The position numbers were made by a program, and so were the translations under genes. From assembly GCF_000236805.1 (NCBI RefSeq), contig NZ_AGFX01000037.1, positions 1 through 64,000 on the forward strand: a stretch of 64,000 nt of DNA. Reading direction: 5' to 3'. Below are positions 7,059-16,321 of this stretch, piece by piece. Position 1 is the stretch's first letter, and the number at the start of each line of letters is the position of its first letter. The stretch comes from Paenibacillus peoriae KCTC 3763 (lineage in GTDB: Bacteria > Bacillota > Bacilli > Paenibacillales > Paenibacillaceae). The notes under the pieces are model-generated. The model worked only from the letters and a program-made list of their open reading frames with translations. It was not told the origin of the DNA and searched no databases.

Positions 7059-7369
7059 GCTGGGTTTATTTGATTATGGCGGGTGTATTCGAAATGATTG
7101 GAGTATTAATGATTAATAAATTTAACACAGCACGTGATTGGAAGTCTTTACTCAGTCTTATAGCCGGTTTCGGCCTTAGCTTCTTGTTCCTTTCGCTCGC
7201 AATGAAGACACTGCCGATGGGTACAGCCTATGCTGTATGGACCGGGATAGGTGCTTCTGGAGGAGCGATACTTGGTATGATCTTTTACAATGAGTCCCGT
7301 AGCTTGCTGAGAATATTATGCATCACTTTGGTGTTGGGATCTGCTGTTGGCTTGAAACTCGTCTCTTGA
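7055..7369 (+). CDS. ykkD: SMR-family guanidinium exporter subunit (YkkD-like)
   Basis: The 104-residue partner SMR protein with four predicted helices and the helix-1 glutamate in GVFEMIGVLMINKF. The GTAYAVWTGIGA motif of helix 3 is typical of the family. Its start overlaps the stop of the first subunit, indicating translational coupling and a fixed stoichiometry. Both depend on the upstream riboswitch. Confidence 0.93.
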   Translation: MSWVYLIMAGVFEMIGVLMINKFNTARDWKSLLSLIAGFGLSFLFLSLAMKTLPMGTAYAVWTGIGASGGAILGMIFYNESRSLLRILCITLVLGSAVGLKLVS

Positions 7370-7616
7370 CAAAGCTGTGAGTTGAACAAACCAAGGAGCA
7401 GTTTGCCGGTGGCAACTGCTCAATTCTTTCATTAAGCTCCCTCGAAATGATTAAATTTCCTCACTCAAACTCATGAATTCGCAGGATTTTACTCTGTAGT
7501 TAACGTGGAGGAAGAAGGCAAGGGCGGAGGTGGTAGGAAACGGAACGATACGATCCTTTCCTCCTTTTCCATTATTAATGTGAACCTGACAGTAATCCAA
7601 ATCAATACCTCATAAT
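7370..7616. other. Intergenic region, nothing supported
   Basis: The neighbouring genes converge here. A weak imperfect stem (AGGAAACGG / CCTTTCCT, about 7536-7560) could terminate one of them. There is no ORF with a start signal. Confidence 0.4.
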
Positions 7617-8183
7617 TCAGAGGCGCAATTTCACCACAAATAATAAATATAATAAAACAGGTAATCCTATTGCTGATAGTATTGTGATTGCAGTACGTAC
7701 TTTTTTCTCATCTCGTAATATAAACAATAAAAACTTATACCCTAAAATACCAACTAATCCACCCAAACAATTTAAAATGATGTCATCAATGTCTGATGCT
7801 CCAATGCCTAAAAGCCCCTGAATGATTTCAATCAATAAACTCACTACGAATATAAATAGCAGATTGGTTATTACTCTTTTATTGTTTTTGAATAATGACA
7901 AATATGTGCCAAGAGGAATAAAGATAATTATATTGCCAACCACATTAGCAAAAGCGAAATTTTTTATAGTGGCAGAGTTGCTAAATATATATTCCTTTAT
8001 ACTATAAAAAGGAATGAGATTGATTGACCTATCTAAAGTCCTTTGACTATTGAACAAATCCAGAAGTGAAACTCTTGATAAAATCAATAATTTAAATAAA
8101 AAAAGCATGTAACAAATGAAAACTACATATAAAAAGACTGTTTTAATTCTCTCTTGTTTATTCACAATACTTCCATTTTTCAT
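7617..8183 (-). CDS. VanZ-family membrane protein
   Basis: 188 residues with about five membrane helices. It carries the VanZ signatures INLIPFYSIKEY (about 52), NVVGNIIIFIPLGTYL (about 80) and the LLIEIIQ...DIDDIILNCLGG...G block (about 115-145). Named after the teicoplanin-resistance accessory protein, most VanZ-domain proteins of soil Firmicutes have no proven function and no other glycopeptide-resistance gene is near. The gene is markedly AT-rich against its neighbours, suggesting separate acquisition. The ribosome-binding site is weak. Confidence 0.88.
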   Translation of the reverse strand: MKNGSIVNKQERIKTVFLYVVFICYMLFLFKLLILSRVSLLDLFNSQRTLDRSINLIPFYSIKEYIFSNSATIKNFAFANVVGNIIIFIPLGTYLSLFKNNKRVITNLLFIFVVSLLIEIIQGLLGIGASDIDDIILNCLGGLVGILGYKFLLFILRDEKKVRTAITILSAIGLPVLLYLLFVVKLRL

Positions 8184-8435
8184 TTCTTCCCGCCTATTCT
8201 CTGATGTTCAGTTTATAACGACACTTCATGAAAAAGACTATCACGATTCCATCTATTACTTCAATGTACAACATAAAGCAAACACTAGCCCTCAACAGCG
8301 CGGTTCCTCTTAGGCCGCGTCTTTTGCATTTATTCCCTCCGTAACGAACGCTAAAATTCATTTTACCCGGGTGATATTGATTTTCTATTTTTACCCGGAT
8401 ATAATTGGTGAGACATTCAGAGGAGGAGGTACAAC
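8184..8435. other. Divergent intergenic region with two TTACCCGG sites
   Basis: Lies between the VanZ and DUF2239 genes. TTTTACCCGG occurs at 8361-8370 and again ending at 8398; the second copy overlaps a likely -10 (TATAAT near 8400). The spacing suggests a repressor operator for the rightward gene. A GCGCGG/CCGCGT stem lies at about 8298-8322. Confidence 0.5.
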
Positions 8436-9047
8436 ATGAGAAATGACCTAACGCGCTTTTACTGCACGGCATTTTTGGGTGTGGGAGTCGTCGCCAGTGG
8501 TCCGTTACAGCACGTTGTTTCTACAGTGAAGGCTGCTTTGGATGACAGAGACCTCACACAGCTGCTTATATTTGACGATACCACGGGGAAGCAAATAGAT
8601 GTTGATTTTCGTGGGAAGACAGATGACGTGCTCAAACGATTAGGAGAACAGTTTGGTGACTTGCCCGGTACGGAAGTTAATCACCAGCCTACACGGCGGG
8701 TCGGTCGACCCAAGCTGGGGGTTGTATCCGGTGAGGTTACGTTATTGCCACGGCATTGGGAATGGCTCAAGAGTCAACCTGGAGGGGCGTCGGTAACATT
8801 GCGAATACTCGTTGACGAGGCTCGCCGTGCTGGAGGAAAACAGAGCAAGATACGAGAGTCACAAGAAGCAACATATCACTTTATGACAGCTATGGCCGGG
8901 AACTTCCATCAATACGAAGAAGCTCTGCGGGCACTGTATGCTGGTGATTTGGATCGTTTTTACCACTTCATCGATGACTGGGCACCTGATATCAGAAACC
9001 ATATCAAAAGATTAGCCGCTAATGCATTCCCTGAAGAGAACTTATAA
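8436..9047 (+). CDS. DUF2239 family protein
   Basis: 203 residues matching the DUF2239 family. An N-terminal FYCTAFLGVGVVASGPL is followed by LLIFDDTTGKQIDVDFRG, a VGRPKLGVVSGEVTLLPRHWEWL block (about 90-112, the most conserved part of the family) and a helical C-terminus. No catalytic motif is evident and the function is unknown; members often sit near stress or regulatory genes. A GGAGGAGG site precedes the ATG. It starts a tight rightward run with the DUF1330 and hydrolase genes. Confidence 0.85.
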   Translation: MRNDLTRFYCTAFLGVGVVASGPLQHVVSTVKAALDDRDLTQLLIFDDTTGKQIDVDFRGKTDDVLKRLGEQFGDLPGTEVNHQPTRRVGRPKLGVVSGEVTLLPRHWEWLKSQPGGASVTLRILVDEARRAGGKQSKIRESQEATYHFMTAMAGNFHQYEEALRALYAGDLDRFYHFIDDWAPDIRNHIKRLAANAFPEENL

Positions 9048-9109
9048 ATGAAAGCATGTGGAGGCGTAAAGAATTTGGAATGAAAAAAGGAACTACGAAA
9101 GGAGCCGCT

Positions 9110-9550
9110 ATGACGGAGTTTGGATCTATTCGTTACATCGAACCATCGCAACGTGCTGGCATGAGGTTCATGCAGCGAGGCATTGAGGGCAGCATTGTCA
9201 TGTTGAACCTGCTGCGTTTTCGTGATGTTGCCGATTACACAGCCAATCCTGAACTAACACCGGAGGTCCCAATCAGCGGTGCCGAAGCTTTCAACCGCTA
9301 TATTGAGCACACCCGCCCATTTCTCCGCGAAAGCGGAGGTGAAGTCATGTTTCTTGGCGATGGCGGAGAGTTCCTTATCGGACCCGAAGACGAAAGATGG
9401 GATCGCGTCATGCTGATCCGCCAGAGCAGCGCGCAGTCGTTTCTTGCTTTTTCAAGTCATCAAGACTACCTGGCTGGTATCGGGCATCGGACTGCAGCGA
9501 TCGAAGATTCACGCCTTCTGCCTATGGCAGAACTTCCGATACCGAATTAA
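9110..9550 (+). CDS. DUF1330 domain protein
   Basis: 146 residues with a dimeric alpha/beta-barrel (DUF1330) pattern. VMLNLLRFRD (about 37) is the first strand. VMFLGDGGEFLIGPEDERWDRVMLIR is the central pair. SFLAFSSHQDYLAGIGHRTAAIEDSRLLPM ends the fold, with family-typical 'F..Y....HR.A...D' spacing. The ATG at 9110 has AAAGGAG upstream; the ATG at 9080 lacks a good site. The alpha/beta hydrolase follows 18 bases downstream, so the two are probably co-translated. No enzymatic role is established for this family. Confidence 0.8.
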   Translation: MTEFGSIRYIEPSQRAGMRFMQRGIEGSIVMLNLLRFRDVADYTANPELTPEVPISGAEAFNRYIEHTRPFLRESGGEVMFLGDGGEFLIGPEDERWDRVMLIRQSSAQSFLAFSSHQDYLAGIGHRTAAIEDSRLLPMAELPIPN

Positions 9551-9568
9551 TTGAAGGAGAATATGATC

Positions 9569-10459
9569 ATGAACATCCTGAAAATCAACGGCGTTGATTT
9601 GGCCTATGACAGTTTCGGTAACGAAAATGACGAGGCTATTATCCTAATCGCCGGGCTTGGAACCCAGATGATCCGATGGACGGTTCCGTTTTGTCGGATA
9701 TTAGCAGCGCGGGGCTTTCGCGTGATCCGCTTTGACAATCGCGACGCAGGTTGCTCGACACACTTTAGCCATTATCAGGCGCTGGATTTTGACGCACTGG
9801 CGACTGCTCTCATGTCGGGACAGCGACCGGACATCCCTTACACTATCGATGACATGTCCAACGACGCTATCGGACTGCTCGACGCCCTTTCAATTGACCG
9901 GGCACATTTTGTTGGCAGGTCGATGGGGGGAATGATCGCCCAGATTGCAGCCAGTGAGTACCCTGAACGGGTTTTATCACTCACCTCCATTATGTCCAGT
10001 TCCGGTAATCCCGCCCTTCCGCAAACCTCCCCGGATGTCATGGCGATGATGACTAAACCGGCACCGAACCCATTTGAGGACGAAGCAGGATTTTTGGCGC
10101 ACAGCCTCTCTTTTGCCAAACGTATCGCTGGCACCGGCTATCCGTTTGAAGAGGACGCTTATCGGGCGCTCATTCTGGAGGAAGTCCAGCGAGCCTACGA
10201 TCCAGGCAGTGTCGGACGACAAATTGCTGCGATCGCTGTCTCCGGTGACCGTCGTCCGCGGCTGGCGACCATAAAAGTACCAGCACTTGTCATTCATGGG
10301 GTGGACGATCCCCTGTTCGTCCCGGCGTGTGGCGAGGACACGGCTTCTGCCATCCCGGGCGCCGAGCTAATGTTGGTTGACGGCATGGGACACGACTTGC
10401 CGCACCAACTGTACAAAGTAACCGCTAATGGCATAGAGCGAACGGCTCGTCGCAATTGA
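9569..10459 (+). CDS. Alpha/beta hydrolase
   Basis: 297 residues with the alpha/beta-hydrolase fold. The oxyanion loop is GLGTQ (about 29), the nucleophile elbow GRSMGG (Ser about 118), the catalytic acid lies in GVDDPLF (about 250) and the histidine in GMGHDLP (about 276). Homologues of this type are esterases or epoxide-hydrolase relatives of unknown substrate. The ATG at 9569 is best placed behind GGAG. Codon use is more GC-rich than the VanZ gene nearby, so the DUF1330/hydrolase pair may have a different history. The substrate cannot be inferred. Confidence 0.88.
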   Translation: MNILKINGVDLAYDSFGNENDEAIILIAGLGTQMIRWTVPFCRILAARGFRVIRFDNRDAGCSTHFSHYQALDFDALATALMSGQRPDIPYTIDDMSNDAIGLLDALSIDRAHFVGRSMGGMIAQIAASEYPERVLSLTSIMSSSGNPALPQTSPDVMAMMTKPAPNPFEDEAGFLAHSLSFAKRIAGTGYPFEEDAYRALILEEVQRAYDPGSVGRQIAAIAVSGDRRPRLATIKVPALVIHGVDDPLFVPACGEDTASAIPGAELMLVDGMGHDLPHQLYKVTANGIERTARRN

Positions 10460-10657
10460 CACGCGCTTCCTGAATAGCAACCAGCCGGAGTACCGTGATG
10501 CCCAGTGGGGCAGAGTAGCCCCAGGCTAGGGGCGCAGCGCTGATCAATTTGCACCCTTGGCGCATACGACCCGGGAGCGGTGTTCGGGGAAAGATGTCAT
10601 TGACACAATAATGCCCTTGTCACTTCATAGGAAGGGCAAGGGCAGAAAATGAAGGGC
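10460..10657. terminator. Intergenic region with a bidirectional hairpin
   Basis: TGCCCTTG at 10612-10619 pairs with CAAGGGCA at 10637-10644 between two converging genes. An additional GGGGC/GCCCC stem lies near 10507-10522. T-tracts are short, so terminator function is probable rather than certain. Confidence 0.5.
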
Positions 10658-11512
10658 TTATACCCCTGAATAGGCCATGAATCCACCATCTACCGGAATG
10701 ACCGTACCGGTAACGAAACCGGACGCGGTTTCATCAGCCAGCCACAGCAGCGTGCCAAGCAGGTCTTCAGGCTTGCCGAACCGACGCATCGGGGTGTGGG
10801 CAATAATCTTGGACGAGCGCTCGGTAAGCGAGCCGTCCTCGTTGGTGAGCAGTTGCCGGTTCTGCTCTGTCAGGAAAAATCCGGGGGCAATGGCATTCAC
10901 CCGAATGCCGGATTCGGCCAGATGTACGGCCAGCCACTGGGTGAAGTTGTTGATGGCGGCTTTGGCAGCGCTGTAGGCAGGAACCTTGGTCATCGGGCTG
11001 GGAGCGCTCATGGAGGATATGTTAAGGACTACGGCGCCAGGTCGCCCGATCATGCCTTTGGAAAAAACCTGTGTTGGAATTAAAGTCCCGATAAAATTTA
11101 AATCAAGCACATTGCGGAAGCCAGGCACACTGAGATCAAAAAAGGTAGTGATTCCAGGCTGGTCCAGATCTTCAGGATGAAACGTCTCCAGACTCGTATT
11201 AGCGCTGGGGTGGTTGCCGCCTGCTCCATTGATCAGAATATCGCACGGACCGAGCAGGCGGCGGACCGTCTCCTCGGCCTGCTTCATGCTGTCGGCATCG
11301 GTCACGTCGCAGGCAACCGCGATGGATTCTCCGCCGCTCTCACAGATTTCCTTTGCTGTCAAATCGCCCTTTTCAGCAGTACGGTTCAAAATGGCGACCC
11401 TGACACCCTGGCGGGCAAGCTCCTTGGCCATGACGCTGCACAGCACGCCGGAGCCGCCGGTTACCACAGCTGTTTTTCCGGACAAGGCCGGATGCAGGGG
11501 AAGAGTAGTCAA
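10658..11512 (-). CDS. uxuB: SDR-type D-mannonate oxidoreductase (fructuronate reductase)
   Basis: 284-residue short-chain dehydrogenase with [15 protein letters not shown] (cofactor loop, about 19), NGAGGN (about 97) and catalytic SS (about 168) with YSAAK (about 182). It matches the YjmF-type SDRs that interconvert D-fructuronate and D-mannonate, which is supported by its place directly after uxuA with a four-base overlap (11509-11512). It would act in the lower hexuronate pathway leading to 2-keto-3-deoxygluconate. The kinase and aldolase steps are not in this window. Confidence 0.88.
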   Translation of the reverse strand: MTTLPLHPALSGKTAVVTGGSGVLCSVMAKELARQGVRVAILNRTAEKGDLTAKEICESGGESIAVACDVTDADSMKQAEETVRRLLGPCDILINGAGGNHPSANTSLETFHPEDLDQPGITTFFDLSVPGFRNVLDLNFIGTLIPTQVFSKGMIGRPGAVVLNISSMSAPSPMTKVPAYSAAKAAINNFTQWLAVHLAESGIRVNAIAPGFFLTEQNRQLLTNEDGSLTERSSKIIAHTPMRRFGKPEDLLGTLLWLADETASGFVTGTVIPVDGGFMAYSGV

Positions 11513-12603
11513 TTTGCATCCCTCTTTTCGTTGGAAGATAAACCCGCAATCCGCTCATACGCGTCCCACAAGCCCCATAAATACATGATACCAAGTGCTC
11601 TGTCATATATCCCGTAGCCCGGTCTGCACTGCTCATCCCAGATATGGCGGCCGTGATCCGGTCTGGCGTAACCGGTAAATCCCACATCGTGGTATGCTTT
11701 GACAATACCAGTGATATCGACGCTCCCGTCCTGCGTCCGGTGGGAGGTTTCGATGAAGTCACCATTTTCGAATACCCTTACGTTGCGGATATGGGCGAAC
11801 GGAATGCGGTGGGCAAATTCGTGAATCATAGCAACGATGTCGTTATCTGGGTTGGCGCCAAGCGAGCCGCTGCATAAAGTGATGCCGTTTGCCGGACTGT
11901 CGTGCAGTGCCAGAAATTTGCGCAGATTGTCCTGGCTCGTAATGATGCGTGGCAGTCCGAAGATAGACCATGGCGGGTCGTCGGGATGAATGGCCATCCG
12001 GATTCCGTTTTGTTCTGCAACAGGGATGATGGCATCCAGGAAGTACTGCAGGTTTTCCCATAGATTCTCTTCAGTAACACCCTTATAGGCTTCAAACAGC
12101 GCGGTCAAATGTTCGAGCCGCTCCGGCTCCCATCCGGGCATTGTAAGTGTGCTGTTCTCATTGATCTGGCGTACCAGTTCAAACGGGTCAATGCCATGAA
12201 TTTTGGCCTTTTCAAAAAAAAGCGCAGTCGCCCCGTCCTCGGTCTTTTTATGCAGATCAGTCCGCAACCAATCGAATATCGGCATAAAATTGTAACAGAT
12301 GACCTTAACGCCAACCTGGGCCAGCTTCTCAATGGTCCGAATGTAATTCCCGATATAGAGATCGCGTGTAGGTCTCCCCAGTTTGATATCTTCATGTACA
12401 TTGACGCTTTCCACCACATCAAGATGAAGTCGGGCCTGATCGGCCTGTTTCTGAATATCCAAAATGCGCTCCAAAGGCCATTCCTCTCCTGCTGGAACAT
12501 CATGCAGCGCCCATACAATGCCCTCTACACCCGGGATTTGTTTGATGTGTTTCAGAGAAATCGTATCATTGCCTTCTCCGAACCAGCGGAATGTCATTCG
12601 CAT
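11509..12603 (-). CDS. uxuA: Mannonate dehydratase
   Basis: 364 residues, the usual UxuA length. Dehydrates D-mannonate to 2-keto-3-deoxy-D-gluconate in glucuronate catabolism. Recognisable blocks are [17 protein letters not shown] at the start, [19 protein letters not shown] (about 108), [10 protein letters not shown] (about 200, metal-binding His/Asp), [12 protein letters not shown] (about 240) and [13 protein letters not shown] (about 315). It is TIM-barrel fold and Mn/Fe-dependent by family knowledge. It lies between the GntR regulator and uxuB on the same strand, consistent with one operon. Confidence 0.95.
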   Translation of the reverse strand: MRMTFRWFGEGNDTISLKHIKQIPGVEGIVWALHDVPAGEEWPLERILDIQKQADQARLHLDVVESVNVHEDIKLGRPTRDLYIGNYIRTIEKLAQVGVKVICYNFMPIFDWLRTDLHKKTEDGATALFFEKAKIHGIDPFELVRQINENSTLTMPGWEPERLEHLTALFEAYKGVTEENLWENLQYFLDAIIPVAEQNGIRMAIHPDDPPWSIFGLPRIITSQDNLRKFLALHDSPANGITLCSGSLGANPDNDIVAMIHEFAHRIPFAHIRNVRVFENGDFIETSHRTQDGSVDITGIVKAYHDVGFTGYARPDHGRHIWDEQCRPGYGIYDRALGIMYLWGLWDAYERIAGLSSNEKRDAN

Positions 12604-12703
12604 TACTGCACCGCCTTTCCTTTTTCAAGATAATGGATAACGCTTACATCATACACCCGCTCAGTAAAAAGCAGACGTCTACCGCCTGTTCCTTATCTGA
12701 AAC

Positions 12704-13381
12704 CTACTTAAAATATTCAGGGTACTGCTCCCGAAGGATATTTAAATCCGCTACACCCAGATTCAAATGCTCATGCATGATGCGTTCCGCCTCGTCCGTT
12801 GCCTTATCGCGTATGACTTCCACCATCCGGCTGTGTTGATCATAAAGATGGTTCCAATGAGGATTCGTATCGAGCCGCAGCATGCGTACCCGGTTAAAAT
12901 GGACATTCAACTGTTGCATAACGCCCCACGTTGCGAGCTTCCCGCAGCCTTCGAACAGGATTCGATGGAACGCCTCATCCAGGTCGAACAGTCGCCGGCC
13001 TTCATGCCGTTCAATGCTTTCACGCTGCTGTACGAGGTTTGCTTCCAATTTAGCAAGCCATCCGATAGAAAAGTCCGTACAGGCAAGACGGATCACAGCG
13101 CATTCAAGCTGTTCGCGCATAAAGCGAGCTTCCTCAACAAGCTTGGTATCGATCAGAGATACTTTTGTACCGCGTTGCGGGAAAACCAGCACTAACCCTT
13201 CTTGGGCAAGCCTGACAAAGCTTTCGCGGACCGGAGTCCGGCTGACCTGAAAGCGGACGGACGTCTCTTTCTCGGACAGGGCGGTTCCGGGCGGAAGTTC
13301 AAGGCTAATAATCTGCTCTTTCAGCAGGGCATAGACGGAATTTCCGGCCGATCCGCTGTGGCGATACATATTTTCATCCAT
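12704..13381 (-). CDS. GntR/FadR-family regulator of the uxu operon
   Basis: 225 residues. The N-terminal winged helix (about 12-72) reads SVYALLKEQIISLELPPG then SEKETSVRFQVSRTPVRESFVRL. The all-helical FCD ligand domain follows, with metal-type residues in LDEAFHRILFEGC and HLNLG. FCD regulators next to uxuA usually respond to hexuronate intermediates and repress. It begins 23 bases from a 10-2-10 palindrome (13404-13425), so autoregulation together with uxuAB is likely. The gap to uxuA is 100 bases with no terminator seen. Confidence 0.9.
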   Translation of the reverse strand: MDENMYRHSGSAGNSVYALLKEQIISLELPPGTALSEKETSVRFQVSRTPVRESFVRLAQEGLVLVFPQRGTKVSLIDTKLVEEARFMREQLECAVIRLACTDFSIGWLAKLEANLVQQRESIERHEGRRLFDLDEAFHRILFEGCGKLATWGVMQQLNVHFNRVRMLRLDTNPHWNHLYDQHSRMVEVIRDKATDEAERIMHEHLNLGVADLNILREQYPEYFK

Positions 13382-13403
13382 ATATTCACCTCCTTACAAC
13401 CAT

Positions 13404-13425
13404 ACTACCATACAAGTATGGTAGT
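13404..13425 (-). promoter_or_regulatory. Palindromic operator of the uxu regulator
   Basis: ACTACCATAC and its exact complement GTATGGTAGT are separated by two bases directly upstream of the GntR start, the size and place expected for an FCD-type operator. Confidence 0.7.
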
Positions 13426-13581
13426 TGATGAATTTTATTTGGTAAGACTAACAGACACGATCGTTAAATCGCAGATTGAAACAGAAAACGGTAGACTAGG
13501 ACTTTATCTTCACGTCCTGGTCTACCGCTTTTTCTTTGATTTGATCTGTCTAAAACCGGCTATACGCCTCATGCCTATCGC

Positions 13582-16011
13582 CTATCTGGCCGGGATGCTG
13601 CGTGTCCCCTCCTTCATCGGGGAGGAGCAGAGTGGGCACACTGGCGGCGTGCCTGCGCCAGCCGCAGCTGTACGGCGTCCACCCGTTGTGTCACGCCGCA
13701 TCCACGCCTTGCAGGCGTCGTCAGTGCATTTCCACACGGGCACGCTGATGCGTGGCTCTGTCCGTGAGCCTGCCACTGACGAGGCCGTTCGCGCCGTAGC
13801 ACTGCCCGGCCCGGACCTGCTGCTCACACGGGTCGCCACACCGGATGTGGGCGCTCCACCGCTGGCACGGCTGCCGTACCCGGAAGCACCCTTCGGTTGC
13901 CCGAAGCTGGTACGGCGTGTTTCCGGCTTGGAAGCCTCGGGAGGTGTGACCCCATAGGCTTCCAGCAGGAAACGCGACACGGCGGCAGGCTTGCCGTGAT
14001 TGGAGGCTGGCGAGGTGATGTACAGCAGCTCCTTCGCCCGGGTGACGGCCACGTAAGCGAGACGGCGCTCCTCCTCCAGAGCCGCGTCGTTATCCACGGC
14101 CGCTGTAGGTGCTGCGCCTGCCCTCCGATCCTCCGGCAGCTCGCTGTGCAGCGCCGAGCTGTGCGGCAGGATGCCTTCGCTTGCGCCGATCCAGTAGACG
14201 CAAGGGAACTCCAGTCCCTTGGCGCGGTGGATCGTCATGAGCCGAACGGCATCGCTGTCTTCCTCTCTGCGCAGCGATTCCATCTGGCGGTGACGCTCGG
14301 AAAGCTCGTCCGCAAAGCTGACAAACGCCTCCACCGTGTCAAACCGCTTCGCCGCAGTCTCCAACTCCTCCAGGCTTTCCTGCATCGTTTCCTTATAATG
14401 AGTCCACGCGCCTGTATCTCCGCTTTCCAAATATTTGTCATAAAAGACGCGGCGCATTTCTTGAATGGCATAGGCCGGTTTCATGGTCGAGAGGCTGCGA
14501 ATCAGACGGATACGCTCTTTTACTTGTTCACGCTGAAAATCACGCAGCCGATCCCAGCGGCTAAGATGAATCAGCGGATATTTTTTGGCCTGCTGCTTTT
14601 CCTCACGCATAATCCATTCCATCCCCGCTTCGCGGGAGACATACAGCGGCCCCAGGGTGCTGGGGATCGATTCCATCCGCCGAGGGTTCAGTGACAGCCG
14701 CAGGTGATCCATTAAAGGACGGATCAGGGTTTGGTCATAAAACACAGCGCCTGCTCCATACTGAATAAACGGCACATCCCGCATAATTAATTGTTCAAAA
14801 ATAGATCGGCTTCCGCTGGCTGTCCGGTGCAAAATAGCGATATCCCGGTAGCGAAGCTGACCTTCCTCCACCTGTCCGAGCAGATGGGTAACGATATGTG
14901 CCGCTTCTTCCTCAGGCCCGGATGGAGTAGCGAACTGCGGCGGCAAGCCCTCTTGTCCAGCAGCCGACAGGCGTTTGGAGCGTCGATGGACATTTTTGGC
15001 GACAATGTTGGAGCCCAGTCCCAAAATGCGCGCATCGCTTCGATAATTAATATCGAGGGTAATCACCTTCGCGTCCTTGTAGACCTTGTCGAACTCCAGG
15101 ATGGATTCCTGACGCGCCCCATTAAAAGTATAGATCGTCTGGTCATCATCACCGACGACCATCAGATTGCGGTGTCGGGCAGCCAATCGCTGCACCATTT
15201 CGTATTGCAGGGCATTCGTATCCTGAAACTCATCGACCATGATGTGGGAAAAACGCCGCTGAAGCGGCTGAAGCACATCCGGGTCACGCAGCAGAACGGA
15301 GGCACGCAGTAGAATATCGTCAAAATCCATTTTGCCCCGTTCCTGCTTCCATGCTTCATAGGCGAGCATGGCCCGCTTGGCATCCGATTCCTCGCGTCCG
15401 GTTTCCGGCAGCTCGTCGGCGCTGCGACCTTCCGCTTTCCAGGCAGAGAGGGCAGACAGCAGACTTTCCGGCTGGAAAGCCTCGCTGAGCCCAAGCTGGC
15501 GCAGCATCATTTTCATGACGGTATGCTGGGCTTGCGTTTCACCGAACACTTCGTCCTGGACGCCGTGATAACGTAGCATCGCCAAAGCAAACGAGTGAAA
15601 GGTGCGTGCCTGAACGGCACGCGCAGCAGCAGGGCGCACACCGGGCAGCCCTGCGATGCGCAGCTTCATTTCGGCAGCCGCCTTACTGGTAAAGGTCACC
15701 AGCAGGATGGACGCCGCCGGGACATCCCGCATCGCCATCAGGTAGCCAGCACGGGCAGCCAGCACCGTGGTTTTACCACAGCCCGCTCCGGCCAGTGTCA
15801 GAAGGGGGCCCTTGCCGTGGCGGACAGCCTGAATTTGCGGGCGATTCAGATGAATGCCCGCGTCCTCCAAAGCACGGAAATAGGCCGAGTCCTGGTCGGT
15901 GTCGGGTACCAGTGTCGTACTGGTATCTATGGAAGCACGGCGAGCTTGCGGGCTTGGTGTTGAATAAGGAACCCCGATAGGTCGGGGATAAAAAGCAGGA
16001 TTTGGGTCCAT
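13582..16011 (-). CDS. UvrD/Rep-family ATP-dependent DNA helicase
   Basis: About 809 residues, superfamily 1A. Motif I is LAGAGCGKTT (unusual Cys in place of the common Ser), Q-motif LNRPQIQAV just before it, motif II VDEFQDTNALQ, motif III VGDDDQTIYTFNGA, motif V TIHRAKGLEF and motif VI LAYVAVTRAKELLYI. The C-terminus is a low-complexity linker followed by two cysteine pairs (CTDDAC and CPLC), a likely zinc ribbon. The start at 16011 has GAAAGGGG 10 bases upstream. The frame stays open for 81 more codons and an alternative ATG at 16047 lacks a ribosome-binding site. It probably works in repair or fork restart. The 3' half is notably GC-rich. Confidence 0.9.
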   Translation of the reverse strand: MDPNPAFYPRPIGVPYSTPSPQARRASIDTSTTLVPDTDQDSAYFRALEDAGIHLNRPQIQAVRHGKGPLLTLAGAGCGKTTVLAARAGYLMAMRDVPAASILLVTFTSKAAAEMKLRIAGLPGVRPAAARAVQARTFHSFALAMLRYHGVQDEVFGETQAQHTVMKMMLRQLGLSEAFQPESLLSALSAWKAEGRSADELPETGREESDAKRAMLAYEAWKQERGKMDFDDILLRASVLLRDPDVLQPLQRRFSHIMVDEFQDTNALQYEMVQRLAARHRNLMVVGDDDQTIYTFNGARQESILEFDKVYKDAKVITLDINYRSDARILGLGSNIVAKNVHRRSKRLSAAGQEGLPPQFATPSGPEEEAAHIVTHLLGQVEEGQLRYRDIAILHRTASGSRSIFEQLIMRDVPFIQYGAGAVFYDQTLIRPLMDHLRLSLNPRRMESIPSTLGPLYVSREAGMEWIMREEKQQAKKYPLIHLSRWDRLRDFQREQVKERIRLIRSLSTMKPAYAIQEMRRVFYDKYLESGDTGAWTHYKETMQESLEELETAAKRFDTVEAFVSFADELSERHRQMESLRREEDSDAVRLMTIHRAKGLEFPCVYWIGASEGILPHSSALHSELPEDRRAGAAPTAAVDNDAALEEERRLAYVAVTRAKELLYITSPASNHGKPAAVSRFLLEAYGVTPPEASKPETRRTSFGQPKGASGYGSRASGGAPTSGVATRVSSRSGPGSATARTASSVAGSRTEPRISVPVWKCTDDACKAWMRRDTTGGRRTAAAGAGTPPVCPLCSSPMKEGTRSIPAR

Positions 16012-16321
16012 GATCCTGAAACCCCTTTCGATCATAAAATCTTCCATTTTCACAAATGGGGGTAGTTTTTGGTATGATAGAGTTCTAGCAGCTTTCGCTA
16101 ACCAATAAGCATAAAGCGATGACTGCATATGCTGAAATTCATGCGGATCTTGCCAGAGTACCAGCGTGTCATAACAAGATTGTCGCTGATGCCGGTAGCC
16201 TGCAAATAGGCAATATGACCGCATTCCATTATACAGGAGTTCGAGGTTTGCCAACAGAAAAAAACTTTGGGATATGCGGACGGTATGGGGAAATCCGGCT
16301 GGATATAGGGAGGAAATAACG
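16012..16321. other. Region between the helicase and zinc-ribbon gene
   Basis: The helicase frame continues open here but without a good start signal. On the plus strand a TATGATAG sequence near 16074 could be the -10 element for the rightward gene. Nothing else is seen. Confidence 0.4.

Noticed and set aside
13202-13957. Plus-strand 251-codon frame between the GntR regulator and helicase
   Set aside because: It is mostly antisense to the 5' end of the regulator and the GC-rich helicase tail; no ribosome-binding site and no protein-like domain.
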